From: Anthostomella pinea
Taxonomy: Eukaryota > Ascomycota > Sordariomycetes > Xylariales > Xylariaceae
Assembly (NCBI GenBank): GCA_963556695.1
Contig: CAUWAG010000006.1
Span: 2,108,001-2,172,000 of the forward strand
Reading direction: 5' to 3'
DNA: 64,000 bases
Shown: positions 24,797 to 44,480 of the stretch, in pieces
Layout: the number at the start of each line of letters is the position of its first letter
Position numbering within the stretch: the first letter of the stretch is position 1
Translations under genes and position numbers: made by a program
The notes under the pieces: generated by a model
What the model saw: the letters and a program-made list of their open reading frames with translations, nothing else
What the model was told of the DNA's origin: nothing
The model's database searches: none

Positions 24797-27036
24797 AAAA
24801 TATTTCATTAAATAACAAGGCGGTAACAATATATATTTATTATATTTCATTAAGCAATAAAGTAATAGTTAAACGCTATACATAATTTAGACTAAGATAT
24901 ATTCCATTGAGCAATAAAGTAATACTTGAATGCTATACAGAGTTTAAACTAAGATATATTCAACAAAACATATCTTTTTTAACTATTGAATTAATTGATA
25001 AAAATAAAGTTGAATCTATAAAAATAAAAAAATTTTTACTACTTATTATCGTAATAACTTTTATATTATTGAACCTTGTTATTCAAAACCTGTTAAGATA
25101 TCAAGTCCTTCGTAATATTCATATTGATAAACTTTTGAAACGTTATATAATACTTAAAAAGCAGACATAATAACTATGCCTTAAACTAAAAAAAACCTAG
25201 CTTTGTAGCTTTATGATTTATTTAACTCTAAATATACGCACTTACTTAGAACTAAATGATCAATGTTACTATTTAATAAAAAGAAACTAATTGTTTCAAA
25301 TTACCATATATAAAAATAAACCATAATCGTATGAGCTTAACTTTTATATCAATATATAATTAAAAAGCCTTTAAACGAAAAAAATTACCTTGATGGGTTA
25401 GAATAAAACTTGATTCCCTTGAAAATAACCTTCTTTTATCTTTATTTTTCAAATACTTCAAGTTACTTGATTATACTTTTTTTATTTAAACAATACACTT
25501 TTTTTCTGTCCATTTTATCGGTATATATGTAATCTTGCTTTGAAAGTTACGCTTTTCGGCAGAAAAGGCATATTTAAAAATTCTTAGTTTATTGGGAAAA
25601 AATACGAAGCTTTCTTAACGTCTTAATTTATTACACCTCAACTAATCTTTATCGTATTCGCCGGAGTTTTTATCCACTTAGTTTTGAAAGTCACCATCAA
25701 CCTGTTTATATTCAAGCATTTGATATTTCCTTTGGTTTTTAACATTTAACATTTTATTCTTTTTATACTATCGATACTTTTTATTATAATGTTTATATAA
25801 TAAACATTCGGCTAAGCAAAGAAGGGTTTACTAAATATTAGCAAGGTTCGTATTTATGAAAATTAAAATACACAATCCGTTTCGAATTTAACTAGCACTC
25901 CGACAGCTTCATTAATACGTTTAGCAAAGTAAATAAGGTTAATATAAAGCCTTTTATTATCGCATAACGATAAAATAAAGTAAAGAAAGTTGCTTCAAAA
26001 CTAAGTAAATAAAGCGCTATTATTGCGGGTAAGCGGTACTTTTTTTATACCCTCGAGAAACTAAATAATACCTTATAATTATAAATACCAAAAAGCGGGG
26101 TAATACGCTTAATAATAATCCATACAGTAATAAACGGCTCATAAGGCGTTAAAGTTATAAATAAGGCTTTATTAAAAGCTACTTTCTTTGATGTTATTCT
26201 ATTAGTTATTAAAGTAGCGCCGTTAGTTATAAACGGGTTATTAATTGTCATATTAGACGTAATACCGTTATTAACGGTAAGAATATTAGATATAAAAGCT
26301 TCAATGATAATAGGATTATTATTAATAGAAGTATCGATTATAAAAAGATTTATTAAAAACTAATATCTCTTTTCGTTTCCTAGTAATTACCGTAAGAAAG
26401 ATACATAAATAATAATTTTGGATATTAGTGTAAAGAAATTTATCTAGATTATTATAAACCATTTTTTTAAGTAGGGTATCTAATCGAAATCAAGATTATC
26501 GTAACGTTTTTTTACCTTTAAAATATAATTAAGCCAAATGTAAATGTTAATATTATAAATAATTGCTTTTAAACCATTGCTAGCGTTATTAATATTGTAT
26601 GTTCGGGATATAATTTTTAGACCAATATTCTTATATCTAAATTTTTACATGTAAACAAGACTTATATTTTGCTTTTTTTAGTTTTCAAACGGGTTTTTAT
26701 TTTAATTTCTATTCGAGTGCGAATATATAAACGCTTTTGTCGAGTTTTCTTAGTATTATAAAAAAATCGCTAAATAATTTTTTTTGCAAAAGCTAGTATT
26801 AGCATTATAAATTATAAAAGCTTATAAATGTTAAGTTATCCTAGTTTATGTTAATATTCGCGCTTTTCAATAATTATTATATAATAAGTTAAAGTATTTG
26901 AAGCATTATTTTGATAAGTGGACCTTCAAATTAAGTTTAGCTTAGATATTAACAATGAATCCGAAGTACTATAAAAGGAGTTTTCGTGCCAATTTTAATG
27001 GTAATATTTAATATTAAAAACAACCTTATAAAAAAC
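24797..27036. other. AT-rich, gene-free RIP-like block
   Basis: AT-rich sequence without supportable coding. A direct repeat of ATTGAGCAATAAAGTAATA-type words occurs at about 24,850-24,925. Open stretches of 60-90 codons here are lysine/isoleucine/leucine-rich chance frames with no motif. Confidence 0.65.
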
Positions 27037-27163
27037 CGCACCGAATAGATTGAACGGACACGGATAACTCTGCAACAACACACTATTACATCAAATAATT
27101 TGAAGATTCGCATTCCTACCTCCCGAATTGACCTTGCAGCGTGGTTTTCAAGATCACCAAGCA

Positions 27164-28630
27164 ATGGCGCAAGACGGTGATGCGGATGAACCAATGGTCA
27201 TTGATCAGGGAAGGGCGGGGCTCGAGCAGAGTTTGTACCATCCCAACGCCGGACGAAGCGCGACCAACACAACTGCACTGGCAGTGAGCGAGGCGCAGCG
27301 TGGGGAAGCAGAGGAGCAAACTACGTTAAAGAAAGATTTGGCTAACCTAGTGAAGGAGGGCGCGCTAAAAGAGGTCGTCCAGATAGTCCATAGGTATGCA
27401 GCCATAGAGGCGCCAAAGGCCACCGAGGCCAACACAAACACAGCAACAATTACGACAGGAAACTGAAACACCGAAGCGATCACGCGAGACGAACTCAACA
27501 GGTCCATTGAAACAGCATTTCGGTGCTTTATGCCAAAGACATCCCAAACAGTACCAGGAACAACAGGACCACGATCCTGGGCCAACGTAGCCGCGGCAGG
27601 CGGACCCGTAGCGATAAACACGCCAAAAGTATTCGTGCCGGGGCGGATCCAGCGGGAGGTCATCATTCGAAACTCTGGAAGCATCCCAGAGATGACGAAG
27701 AGGACGGCCATCGAAACGGTACAAGCGGTGAACATGGCGATTGGCGTACAGGAAGCGGTAGCAGCCCGCCGACTTCCCAGCGGGGACGTCGCGGTTACGT
27801 TCCTTAATATGGCAAACAAGTACAAGGAGGGGACAGCAGCGTGGATTAGAGTGGCCTTTGGGGCAACGGCAGAACAGTCGAGCCGTGAATTCACAGTGAT
27901 AGCGAAAGGTCTTCCGCACCGCATTTTGCGGGAGGCTCACACAAAGCTGGAAGAGCTTCTAAAAGAGATACAGCAGTATGCACCAAAGATTGGGAAAATG
28001 CACCCCATCTTCCCAAGAAACCCGGAGCACCGACACGCAACATTAGTGCTACGGGTGAATGACATAACGGAGGCCCAAAAGCTATACGAGCAAGAGCTGG
28101 TATAGAAAGCGGCAATCTACTCTTATGCGCCGTTCACAAAGAACGTCCAAGTCGAACAATATTACAAGTGCCACGACTTTGGACACCCAGCAAAATACTA
28201 CCAAAATAAACTGAGGTGTGGCAGGTGTGCCAGAGCACCACACAAAGGAGGGGAACTTAACTGCCCTTTAAACACCGACCGGAAGAGAGTTAAGTGCAGG
28301 AACTGTGCAGGGAACCATATGACGTGGGATAAAAGGTGCCGCGTGTACAGGGAGAGAGAGGAGGCGGCTCAGGAGGCATACAAATACCGACCCCGGCAAT
28401 TCGAGATCCAGAAAGACCCAGCGCCGCCCCGGACAGGAGCGGACGGCTTCACGGTGGTCCAGAAAAGGAAGCAGGGCGGCCACCATCACACGAACGGAAG
28501 TACACCGAAAAGAGGCCGGCCAATACACGTCAGTGCCTTGCAAACCAGAATCTCCTTCACTTCGGCGGCAAGAAAGGCAGCACCAAACGGACTGTCACAC
28601 ATCCTGACAATCGATATCTCAAGCACCTAG
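27164..28630 (+). pseudogene. LINE ORF1 (gag-like RNA-binding protein), broken
   Basis: One reading frame runs through the whole interval, starting at the first ATG in frame (27164, MAQDGDADEPM). It is interrupted by TGA at 27464 and TAG at 28103, and ends with TAG at 28628. The N-terminal part is charged and probably helical. The C-terminal third has Cys-His knuckles: a degenerate KCHDFGHPAKYY whose final Cys is now Tyr, then CGRCARAPHKGGELNC and CRNCAGNHMTWDKRC, as in ORF1 of Tad/I/R1-type LINEs, where they bind element RNA. Both internal stops can arise from single C-to-T or G-to-A changes in CGA, TGG or CAG codons. Confidence 0.8.
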
Positions 28631-28680
28631 GATAGGGCCGAAAGTAACAGCATTGACACACCCGAGCACCCGGTCCTTTA

Positions 28681-31600
28681 ATGCCGGTACACCTGGCATA
28701 GTGGAACACAGGAGCTTTGAAACAGAACGTAGCCTTAGCAATCCGGGGTGGGGAGGATAAGGACGGGATAAAGGGACCGGCGGACGTGATGGCAATCCAG
28801 GAGCCATGGATTGGCCCTGAGAATGCCATTCACTGCCCGGCCAGCTGCAAGTACATACCGATCTACTCGGGGCATGGCAGGGCGATGCTGTATATCAATA
28901 AGAAGTTCGCCCCGGAGGCATGGCAGGCACGCGCAGGGCACAATTGGGCAGCGGTCACGTTCCGCTTGCAGAAAGGTGTCTTGAATATTATATCGCTATA
29001 TAATGAGCCGGTATCGAGCGGGAACCGCGCACCCCCATTCCAAGCGATTGCTAACAAGAGGTGGGAGGGCAGGGTTGTCTTAGCAGGCGATATTAACCTC
29101 TACCACCCGATATGGGATACACACAGAAGAACCACGCTAGGTGCAGAGACCGAGGAACTTTTAATGCTTGTTCAAACGATGAACCTAGAACTAATGACAC
29201 CAAGGGGAATGACCACAAGGATGGGGCATGATCAGAGGGACTCCACGATAGACCTCATCTGGGCCCACCCACTCCTGAGGGCAGAGCTGGAGATCCCACT
29301 GGAGTGGGAGGGCTCAGACCACCTGCCACAGATGGTACGAATTCACACCGAGACACCGAAACGAAACGCGGCCCCGCCAGATTGGTCGTGGAAAACAATG
29401 GACAAAACAACGGTCCAAGTCAAAGGCTTGAAGATTGTGCCTCCAGGGGGAGCCGGATCTATCAAGGATCTGGAAGAGTATATCGACAAGCTGCTTAAGC
29501 AGCTCCAAGGCATTGCAGACGCCTCCACAAGGAAAAAAGGGCCTAATTCCGGGTTCGAACAGAAGTGGTGGAACGAGGACGTCGGTCGCGCAATGGCACA
29601 TACGAAAGCGGCAAGAAAACGTCACCAATCCTCCCGGTCGGATCGAGACTTTGAAGGCCTAGCAAAGGCGAGGCGGGTGCAGAAACAGACCATCAGTAAA
29701 GCCCAGACAAAAACATGGCGTCACCTCACAGCAGCAGCGTCCAAAGATAATAAGAAGCTTTGGGACCTTGAAAGGGCGGCACGGCTACACGGGTTCAAAC
29801 CACGAGAGGCGGGAACGCTCCCGCCCTTAAGGAAACCCGGCTCAATGGGAGGCCTGACATCTAAGTTCGACGAGCAGGTAGATATCCTATCAGGGAAATT
29901 CTTCCCTTCCCCAATAGCGGACTTGTCCGATATTCCGGAAGATTTCGACACCAGACTAGACCCCTTTAAAGGGAAGTTTGCCATAAACAGGAAGGTAGAC
30001 GAAACGGACATTAAGGCAGTTCTTGACTTAATAAAGCCCTGGAAGGCCCCAGGCTGGGACTTTCTGTCAGCAGGATTCCTTAAAGCGTGCGGCAAACCGC
30101 TGAGAGTGGCCCTGACGGAGGTCGTGGAATACTCGTTCGTTCTGGGTGAGTGGCCGAAGCAGTTCAAAATGGCATCAATAATGGTATTACCGAAAGCCGG
30201 AAAGACACCAGAAGAGAAGACCCTTTTAGGGGCCTATCGGCCTATCGCGCTTCTTAGCTGCATGGGGAAAGTCATAGAAAAGGTTATCGGTAACCGTATG
30301 ATGGAGGCAACGGAGACACACGGGCTCCTTCCCAAGGGCCAAATGGGGAACCGTAAGGGCAGGTCAACAGAACATGCGATCCGCATGGTAGTCAAAGCAG
30401 TCCATACAGGATGGAGCTATGGCGCAGTAGCCACGCTGATGCAGCTGGACATCACGGGGGCCTTTGATGCCGTCGTCTTTACGCGGCTCCGCCACATTCT
30501 GTGGAAGAAGGGATACCCCATGTGGATTATCAGATAGATGAAAAGCTATACTAATAGACAGTCAGTTAAGCTCCTTTTTAATGGAAAAGAGTCAGCAGTC
30601 TGAGAGTTGAGTGCTGGAGTCCCCCAGGGGTCCCCAGCGTCCCCCACCATCTTCCTGTTATATGTTGCCACACTGTATGAAGAGCTTGAAGCAGCAGGCT
30701 TGCCCATGATGGTAGTGGGCTTTGCTGATGATACCAACATGCTGGCGGTCCACCCGGACGCCAAGAGGAATTGCGAAGTCCTTAAAGAGGCATACCAGGT
30801 ATGCGAGAGGTGGTCGGTTCGCCACGGAATGCAGTTCAACGCAAAAAAAAGCGAGGTTATACATTTTACGCGGCAGCAGGAAGAAATCCTGGATCCGGTC
30901 CGAAACGGGATGGTCCTGGTAAAGCCGGTACTGTCAGCTAGGTTCCTTGGAGTATACCTAGACAGAAAGTTGCAGTGGAACAGGCACCTAAAAGAGATAA
31001 AGGCGAAGATGGAACGCCAGATCTTCGGCCTCACCAGGATAGCGGCCTCCACGTGGGGATGTAGCGCAGCGCGAGCCCGGGAGGTATACACTAAAGTGGT
31101 ACGAAGCGCCATTGCCTTTGGCGCGACGGCGTGGCATACGCCATCGGAGGGCAACCAGGCCCGAGGGCTAGCAAAGAAGATGCTCACCACGCAAGCGGCG
31201 TGTTTAAGGGTGGTGGCAGGGGCCTTTAAAGCCACATTGCGACATTTGCTAGAGACAGAGACCGGTTGTCCCCCGCTGGACGCATACCTATATATAAGGG
31301 TGGCGGCGTTTGAAGGTCGAATATACGGAGAGGCCGGTAGACACGTTATTGCCGAAACAACAAAGGTGGCAGAGAGGGCGAGAGACGCAAGGTTGGCGGT
31401 AATAGAAGCCACAAGGAGACCCGCGCAAGGCGGCAGGCAGGGGAGAGGTCGGCCTCAGCGGTCGCCCTACACAACAGCGTCCCCGCAGAAGGATAACCCA
31501 ACAGACCGGAAGGAGGCGATCCTAAAGTGGCTGGGCCAAGATCACCCGGAGCAGGCACTGGAGAGGTTGTGGAGGAGTCGATGGATAGTTGCCATCGCAA

Positions 31601-32199
31601 GAGCCAGCCAGACGGGAATTGCTGTGAGGTCGCCGGCAGCTTAAGGAGATTTCCCATAGGAGCTCGTAGGGGCGGTCCCGCAGTATTGCTACGGACTGCG
31701 GAAACACGAGGCGTCTGCCCTATGCCAGGTCCGGACAGAGACCATTGGCTTGAGGGCTTTCCTGTTCCAGAGGAGAGTGCCAGGAGAGGCTATACCACGT
31801 TGCGACTGCGGCGAGAAGGAGACGGCATACCACTTGACGGTTCGATGCCCTCTATACGCGGCCCAAAGAGGCAGACTGTAAGCCTCTCTCGAGACGAGAA
31901 CGTTGCGGTCAAGGAGAGACTTCGAGAGCTTGCTATCAGATCCGGACGAGACCCCGAAATTTATACAGTGATTTTTGAGACTAGGGCTACTGGGGATGTT
32001 CTCACTAGCAAGGAAGCTAAGCAGTAGCAAGGTGGCCCAACAGGCGCCAAAGAGCCGGACCGCAGAGGATATAGAGCAGTACCAGATAGAATGGAGAAGG
32101 AGGGGGGATATGGTAATAGGGATATCACGAGGGGGAGGGGGAATATCACAAGGGGGAAGAGGTCTCAGGGGCCAAGGGATGCGCGCCCTATCAGGTTAG
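28681..32199 (+). pseudogene. LINE ORF2 (endonuclease-reverse transcriptase), broken
   Basis: One frame extends from the ATG at 28681. The N-terminal part is an exonuclease/endonuclease/phosphatase domain (MAIQEPWIGPEN, GDINLYHPIWD, SDHLP). The reverse transcriptase follows (KPWKAPGWDFLSAGFLK, YRPIALLSCMGKVIEK, GNRKGRSTEHAI, LDITGAFDAV, GVPQGSPASPT, then FADDTN at 30721-30738 with both catalytic Asp intact). A CCHC finger CDCG...H....C lies at 31801-31851. In-frame stops are at 28699 (TAG, likely CAG), 30535 (TAG, likely TGG), 30601, 31642, 31657, 31879 and 31969. I saw no frameshift, so decay is by point mutation only. No RNase H domain was recognised. Confidence 0.87.
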
Positions 32200-32390
32200 T
32201 CAAGGCGGTAAAGGTCATGACATACAACTGTAGCAAACCGCGGCGGCGCCATAACAAAGCTAGAACTAGACCGTAGCGTGTGGGTTTTTATCCCCTGTGG
32301 GATTTTATCACACGGAGATAGATCGTAGGAGGTCTGCATGCCGGACGACTCTCCGAGATGTCCATACGGCGGGTCAGCGTATGAGTAATA

Positions 32391-37422
<5,032 letters not shown>

Positions 37423-37427
37423 GTTAC

Positions 37428-37641
37428 TGTGAGAACAGTTGGTGCCTATCAGGTGTGCGCTGCAGCTGGCAGCAGGCTGAAAGGGGTGAAAGGTCCAGGT
37501 CTGTTGTCTGCTGTCAGACAGCCGGATATCAAAGGGCTCCCACAGCTGTATTTAGGTGGGAATATCCCCCATGGATCCATAACTAAGACACTGAACCTGA
37601 TCCATCCCATCCTGACCCTATCTGAGCCCCTGAACTTCACA
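37428..37641. mobile_element. Solo LTR with 5-bp target duplication GTTAC
   Basis: A 214 bp island begins TGTGAGAACAGTTGG and ends CTGAACTTCACA (TGTGA/TCACA termini). It is bracketed by a perfect direct repeat GTTAC (37423-37427 and 37642-37646). The interior is GC-normal and undamaged, and no retrotransposon body adjoins it. The sequence differs from the other two solo LTRs, so at least three LTR families have inserted in this block. Confidence 0.9.
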
Positions 37642-37646
37642 GTTAC

Positions 37647-38285
37647 GTAGTAAAGTATAGATAAAAAGACTCTTTATACAACTTATTATGATTTTTTAAA
37701 AAGTTCAATATAATCTAATATATAATATTTATAATAAATAGTATAAACCGAGATAAAGAATTAGAAATAAAGAACTATTAAAAAGACTAACTTAGTTTAT
37801 AAAAGACGATATTAATTATTTAATTCACGCGAATAATATTAGAAAACATATAAAACCAGTGGAAATTAAGCAATAAATATAATAAATATTAAAATGATTA
37901 GTTAAATAAGTAAATTATATAATTGAACAGTTAAGCGATTAAAACGCGGCGTTAATATATAAAAACGGTTTTTTATAAATTAAATATATAAGCGATTATA
38001 CGCACCGATAGTTACCTTTCTAATCAATAACTGTATTTTTTACGAAAACAAATACAGTATAATAACTGTTTTTTTTCGCTTAAAACGAAGAGATTTTATA
38101 GTAATATAAGTTGTATTATGTAAATAATAACGTGTTAATATACGACTTGATAATTATATTTTATTATAAATCAAGCAACATATACCGATAGTTTTATAAT
38201 AAAACAACATTGTTAATTTATTTATTTAGTTGACATCCGTATATTTAACAATATTTGATAATAAGGTACCTTTAAGTAACAACCT
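37647..38285. other. Last AT-rich segment before the gene-rich compartment
   Basis: AT-rich, gene-free sequence that stops abruptly near 38,285; from there composition is normal. No element, gene or RNA is recognisable in it. Confidence 0.7.
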
Positions 38286-41149
<2,864 letters not shown>

Positions 41150-41851
41150 GGAATAGGGTGTAGACCACAGTCGCTGTCTTTGGACCGCCGACGTTCTCGT
41201 TGTACGGTAAGCTGGAGTAAAAAAAAACACATACTCACATACCTATCCACCCAGATTGGCAGAACGTAGATAAGGTACCTATACCTATAGTTAATCCACA
41301 GTCATGATGGATCTATGATGTAATGACGTGCAGGTTCTGCCCACATCTCGAGGAGTTGTTGCCCTGCATCCAGCCCTTCATCAGAGTGTCTGGAAGTTCA
41401 TCACGACACCAGAATAGAATGTTATGCCTTGCCTTGCCTTGCCTGGGTCAACAAGCGTATATCGGCAGAACAGCCCCTATCTTTTTTCCGTGTGTGTCTG
41501 ACTGTACAACTACGAACCACGGTAGACCTCAAGATGTCCGCCGAAGCCCGACTGAACATCATGTCAAATACACCATACACCGGCCTTTGTCTCCGTCCGA
41601 GCTTCTTCAATATGAACACTTGTGCCGTGCCATCCGACCAGAGCGGGCCTCGCCGACACTTCCCCTGGTCAATGCCATGAACGGGGGCGGTAGAGTGCCT
41701 CGGCGGGAACCCGCAATCGGCAATGCGTAAGGTAAGTCCTCCCTGACAGGCTCCGTGGGCTGGAGAACAACGAATACTCATCTCCTGTTCAGTATGCATA
41801 CTGGTCCACCTCCGCTCCGTGCTTCTTCCACTTTTCATCACTTTTCATGTG
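41150..41851. other. Intergenic, katG 3' side
   Basis: Normal-GC spacer following katG. It contains a short CCTTG repeat (about 41,430-41,448) and open stretches on both strands that match nothing I recognise. It probably holds the katG terminator and decayed sequence next to the Rtf2 remnant. No gene is supported. Confidence 0.5.
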
Positions 41852-42291
41852 CTAGTCCGTGCTATGATGATGATGCTTCTTCCGCTTCTTGCCACCGCCT
41901 GACGCTTTCCTCAGCGAGTGGTTCATTCGAAGCATATTCCGTCTCGCATGTCAAGCACTTCTCGCCAGGTACCTCCTTGATCGCCACGCCGGAGAAGGCA
42001 TGACCGCAAGGTTGCTAGGTAAACAGCTTTTGACCCTGATCCGAGCTTGTCGCCGCCAGTCGCGGGACACTTCCAGACCTCATGGTTCGCAATCTTAGTC
42101 GCCTCGGTGTCGACTTCAAAATTCACTTCCACCACACCCTTCAGACCCTCGAAGGGGCCTTGGGTAGCGCTCCCCGCTTCCTCCTTCCTGCTGCCGTCTG
42201 ACAAGTATTCGAGGATGGTGTCCTTATTATACAGCCTACCCGCTGAGTCTGAGACGACAGGCTGCGCAAGTGGCTTCCGCGATATCCAGTG
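41852..42291 (-). pseudogene. Remnant of Rtf2 (replication termination factor 2) gene
   Basis: Reverse-strand translation from 42288 gives WISRKPLAQPVVSDSAGRLY, NKDTILEYLSDG, then VVEVNFEVD...VWKCPATG...GSGSKAVYL, the N-terminal and first zinc-binding part of Rtf2. A one-base insertion near 42011-42016 breaks the frame. In the next frame it continues PCGHAFSGVAIKEVPGEKCLTCE, the RING-like core. Near 41920-41930 a further junction skips the central region and resumes in another frame with HSLRKASGGGKKRKK, the conserved basic C-terminus, ending at the stop at 41852. The first ~40 residues and the middle are missing. Rtf2 acts at stalled replication forks and is normally single-copy, so an intact gene is expected elsewhere in this genome. 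Confidence 0.8.
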
Positions 42292-42799
42292 ATATTCCTA
42301 CTGTTCCTGTTTCACAGAAGATGGCGAGATTGGCTTGTCAGAGGAGAAGGCCGCAGCGTCGACCACAGTATAGCACTGAAGTTTCTCATTGGTCTCTGCT
42401 TGACTGCATTCCGACGGTTGGGGGGTTTCGTGGCATCGGAGCAGTCCCATTTCGAGACTGTCTGTCATCACAGGGCAGCGTTATTCGGCAATTCAGCTTT
42501 GAAGCACCTCCAGCGATCACGCTCCTACACATCTAGTCGTTCGAAAAGACTATCAATGGCCCACGGACCCATAGGGTGGCAGAATGTCTGATGAAATATT
42601 GAAGAGAAGCTCTGCTACACAAAGCACGGAGATCGTCATGGAACTACTTGGAACCGAGGTAATTATTGTAACCCCCTCATCACTTTCAATCCACGCCACC
42701 AACATTGGCGTCTCACGCCGGTGTTGTGTTGTACATGAGTTCCCCGAACTGACTGAGCAGACGAAAGCTTCTGCATCGCAGCATGATTTTCCAAGCCAG
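42292..42799. other. Spacer between two decayed genes
   Basis: Normal-GC sequence with short open stretches in several frames on both strands; none gives a recognisable motif. It could be further decayed coding sequence, perhaps the missing 5' part of either neighbouring pseudogene. Nothing can be asserted. Confidence 0.4.
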
Positions 42800-44480
42800 A
42801 ACGCGAGTGGCTAGGAAACGGCGGCACATTGCCGTCAGAGAGCCTTCTCGACTGGAATCCACGAGGCCCTCATTGCTCTCACCATCTCGAGAGTTGCTTG
42901 CGGTCATAGCCGATTTGCTGGAGACGACCAGCCCGCAGACCCTCACCAGCTTTGGCTAGGTTGGCACTGCTGTATTGCCTGGCTCAAAATAGTCAGCACA
43001 GACGGCTCAAGTATGATCTGTCGGTGCACGATCACTACTCGAGTATCCTACAACGGTGCAACTGGATCCATTCAGATGGCTTGCTTTCTGCCATACGACA
43101 TGTCACGGTGGTTGTAAATGACTGGTCACCGGTGGGCAAGCATACTGAAGGTTATCATGCCTGCTTGAGCGCCGTATGCAGACTTCTGCGCCTGGCGAGT
43201 GGTTTACAGCATGTCGGTTACCGCAGTAGCCGAGTGCCAGATGGCATCGTATCGGCACTGGAAGCGATGCCACAAGTCGCGCTCTCCACGATGATTGCTG
43301 CATCACCACCCTGCTGGCAGCCCCCGGGACTTTCAGCCTCCAAACAGAACCTCTTTCGGCTCCAAGGTAACGACAACCTCAGAGCGTTGGATGTCCGGAT
43401 TACATACTTCGAAGCGGCAAATTCCCAAGAGATGATGCGGCCATTGAAGCGTTTGCTTATGTCTTGTCCTAACCTTGGCCGATTGAAGTTGGTTATCGCT
43501 TATCCAAGCGGTGGCTGTGTGGTCGAGGGACCCTCGCGGCAATACTACGGTCTCGGTTTTCAGGACGGAGAGCGCCTGCCGTCTCTGGAGGAGTTGGCCC
43601 CGACAACATATCCCTTCGGCGACGAGCGCAGAACAGAAGGCTACCCAGAGAAGGGCACCGAGATCCATTACTGGGCCTCCAACATGGACTGGTCACGTCT
43701 GAGGAAGCTGCGAACTCCGGACAGCCAGTTTTGTTCTGCTCGCCCAAGCTCGTCGCGTTGGAGGTCTTCGACCACTACGATGACGACTGGTATCCTGAGG
43801 CCATCCAGAGTTTCTACCTCCATGTCCCCGCGGCGCTGAGAAGCATCTCTACCACCACTCTCAAGACGGTCACGCTTGAGGGTATCATACGGCATGCAGA
43901 TACGCTAGAAGAGCTTCGCATACATCAAGCGGAGGCGGAAGCGCACCAACCAAGCTGGGAGTCCGGGGCCGTTGATCTCGCATCGCTGAAACGCATTCAG
44001 CAGGAATGTCGCAAAATTGCAACACTGACGCTGGACGTTCCGCGTTCTGGTGGATGGCCGTATGCTGCGTTCGATGTACTTGCCTCCTTTCCAGCCCTGA
44101 GGGAGCTGGAGATCTGGTTCGATATTGGACTGTGCGACGCCGACAGGCCAGTCAAGCCATACGTCACGATTTCGGCGGCGAGGCATATATTCGAGTACCT
44201 CCTTTCTGGACGACCTAGTGGTTCCTCGCAGTTGCAAACAGTAACCCTACACTCGGACGCCCCGTATTGGCCAGAATCCGGATGGCTACAGTCCCCCGAA
44301 TCGTACTGGGCGCACTACAACAGCACGTTGTTCCACTGCCGGATTTCAGAGCTAGACGACGAGGCGATCCTTGGCTTGTTCTCCGTTGAATGCCCGAAAG
44401 TCGCAGCGGCCGAGAAAAGGCAGAAGGTCTAATGGCGTATCGTCTGGAACCTCGGCGGAGCAGGCGAATACGGTGAGAGC
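42800..44480 (+). pseudogene. F-box-like fungal protein, frameshifted
   Basis: The first segment reads PSLLSPSRELLAVIADLLETTSP, an F-box-like helix set, and stops after LTSFG at 42957. One frame over, coding resumes at 42952 (LARLALLYCLAQNSQHRRLK) and continues for nearly 300 codons with leucine-spaced segments (LRALDVRITYF, LMSCPNLGRLKLV) resembling the degenerate leucine-rich repeats of fungal F-box proteins. Near 43725-43731, at a TTTT run, the frame shifts again to FCSPKLVALEVFDHYDDDW and continues to a stop at 44430, with WRIVWNLGGAGEYGES following in frame. F-box proteins recruit substrates to SCF ubiquitin ligases. Two frameshifts and one late stop suggest a pseudogene. Sequencing errors are the alternative, since most of the coding is otherwise intact. 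Confidence 0.62.

Larger units (their letters stand above)
27037..32390 (+). mobile_element. Tad-like LINE (non-LTR retrotransposon), degenerate
   Basis: A 5.3 kb island of normal GC content lies in AT-rich DNA. It holds two consecutive frames typical of fungal Tad-clade LINEs: a gag-like ORF1 with cysteine-histidine knuckles and an ORF2 with an apurinic-type endonuclease, a reverse transcriptase and a C-terminal CCHC finger. A non-coding 3' tail follows, ending near a short GAGTAATAATAATA run at about 32,383. No LTRs are present. Both frames are interrupted by stop codons, so the copy is dead. The 5' boundary is estimated from the composition change. Target duplications were not identified. 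Confidence 0.88.

Noticed and set aside
24636..24818. Short reverse-strand frame over a GC island
   Set aside because: It lies inside a solo LTR defined by TG...CA ends and a CGTAT duplication.
27205..27940. Long frames antisense to LINE ORF1 (up to 239 codons)
   Set aside because: They are shadows of the sense frame, which carries the zinc knuckles and matches LINE ORF1 organisation.
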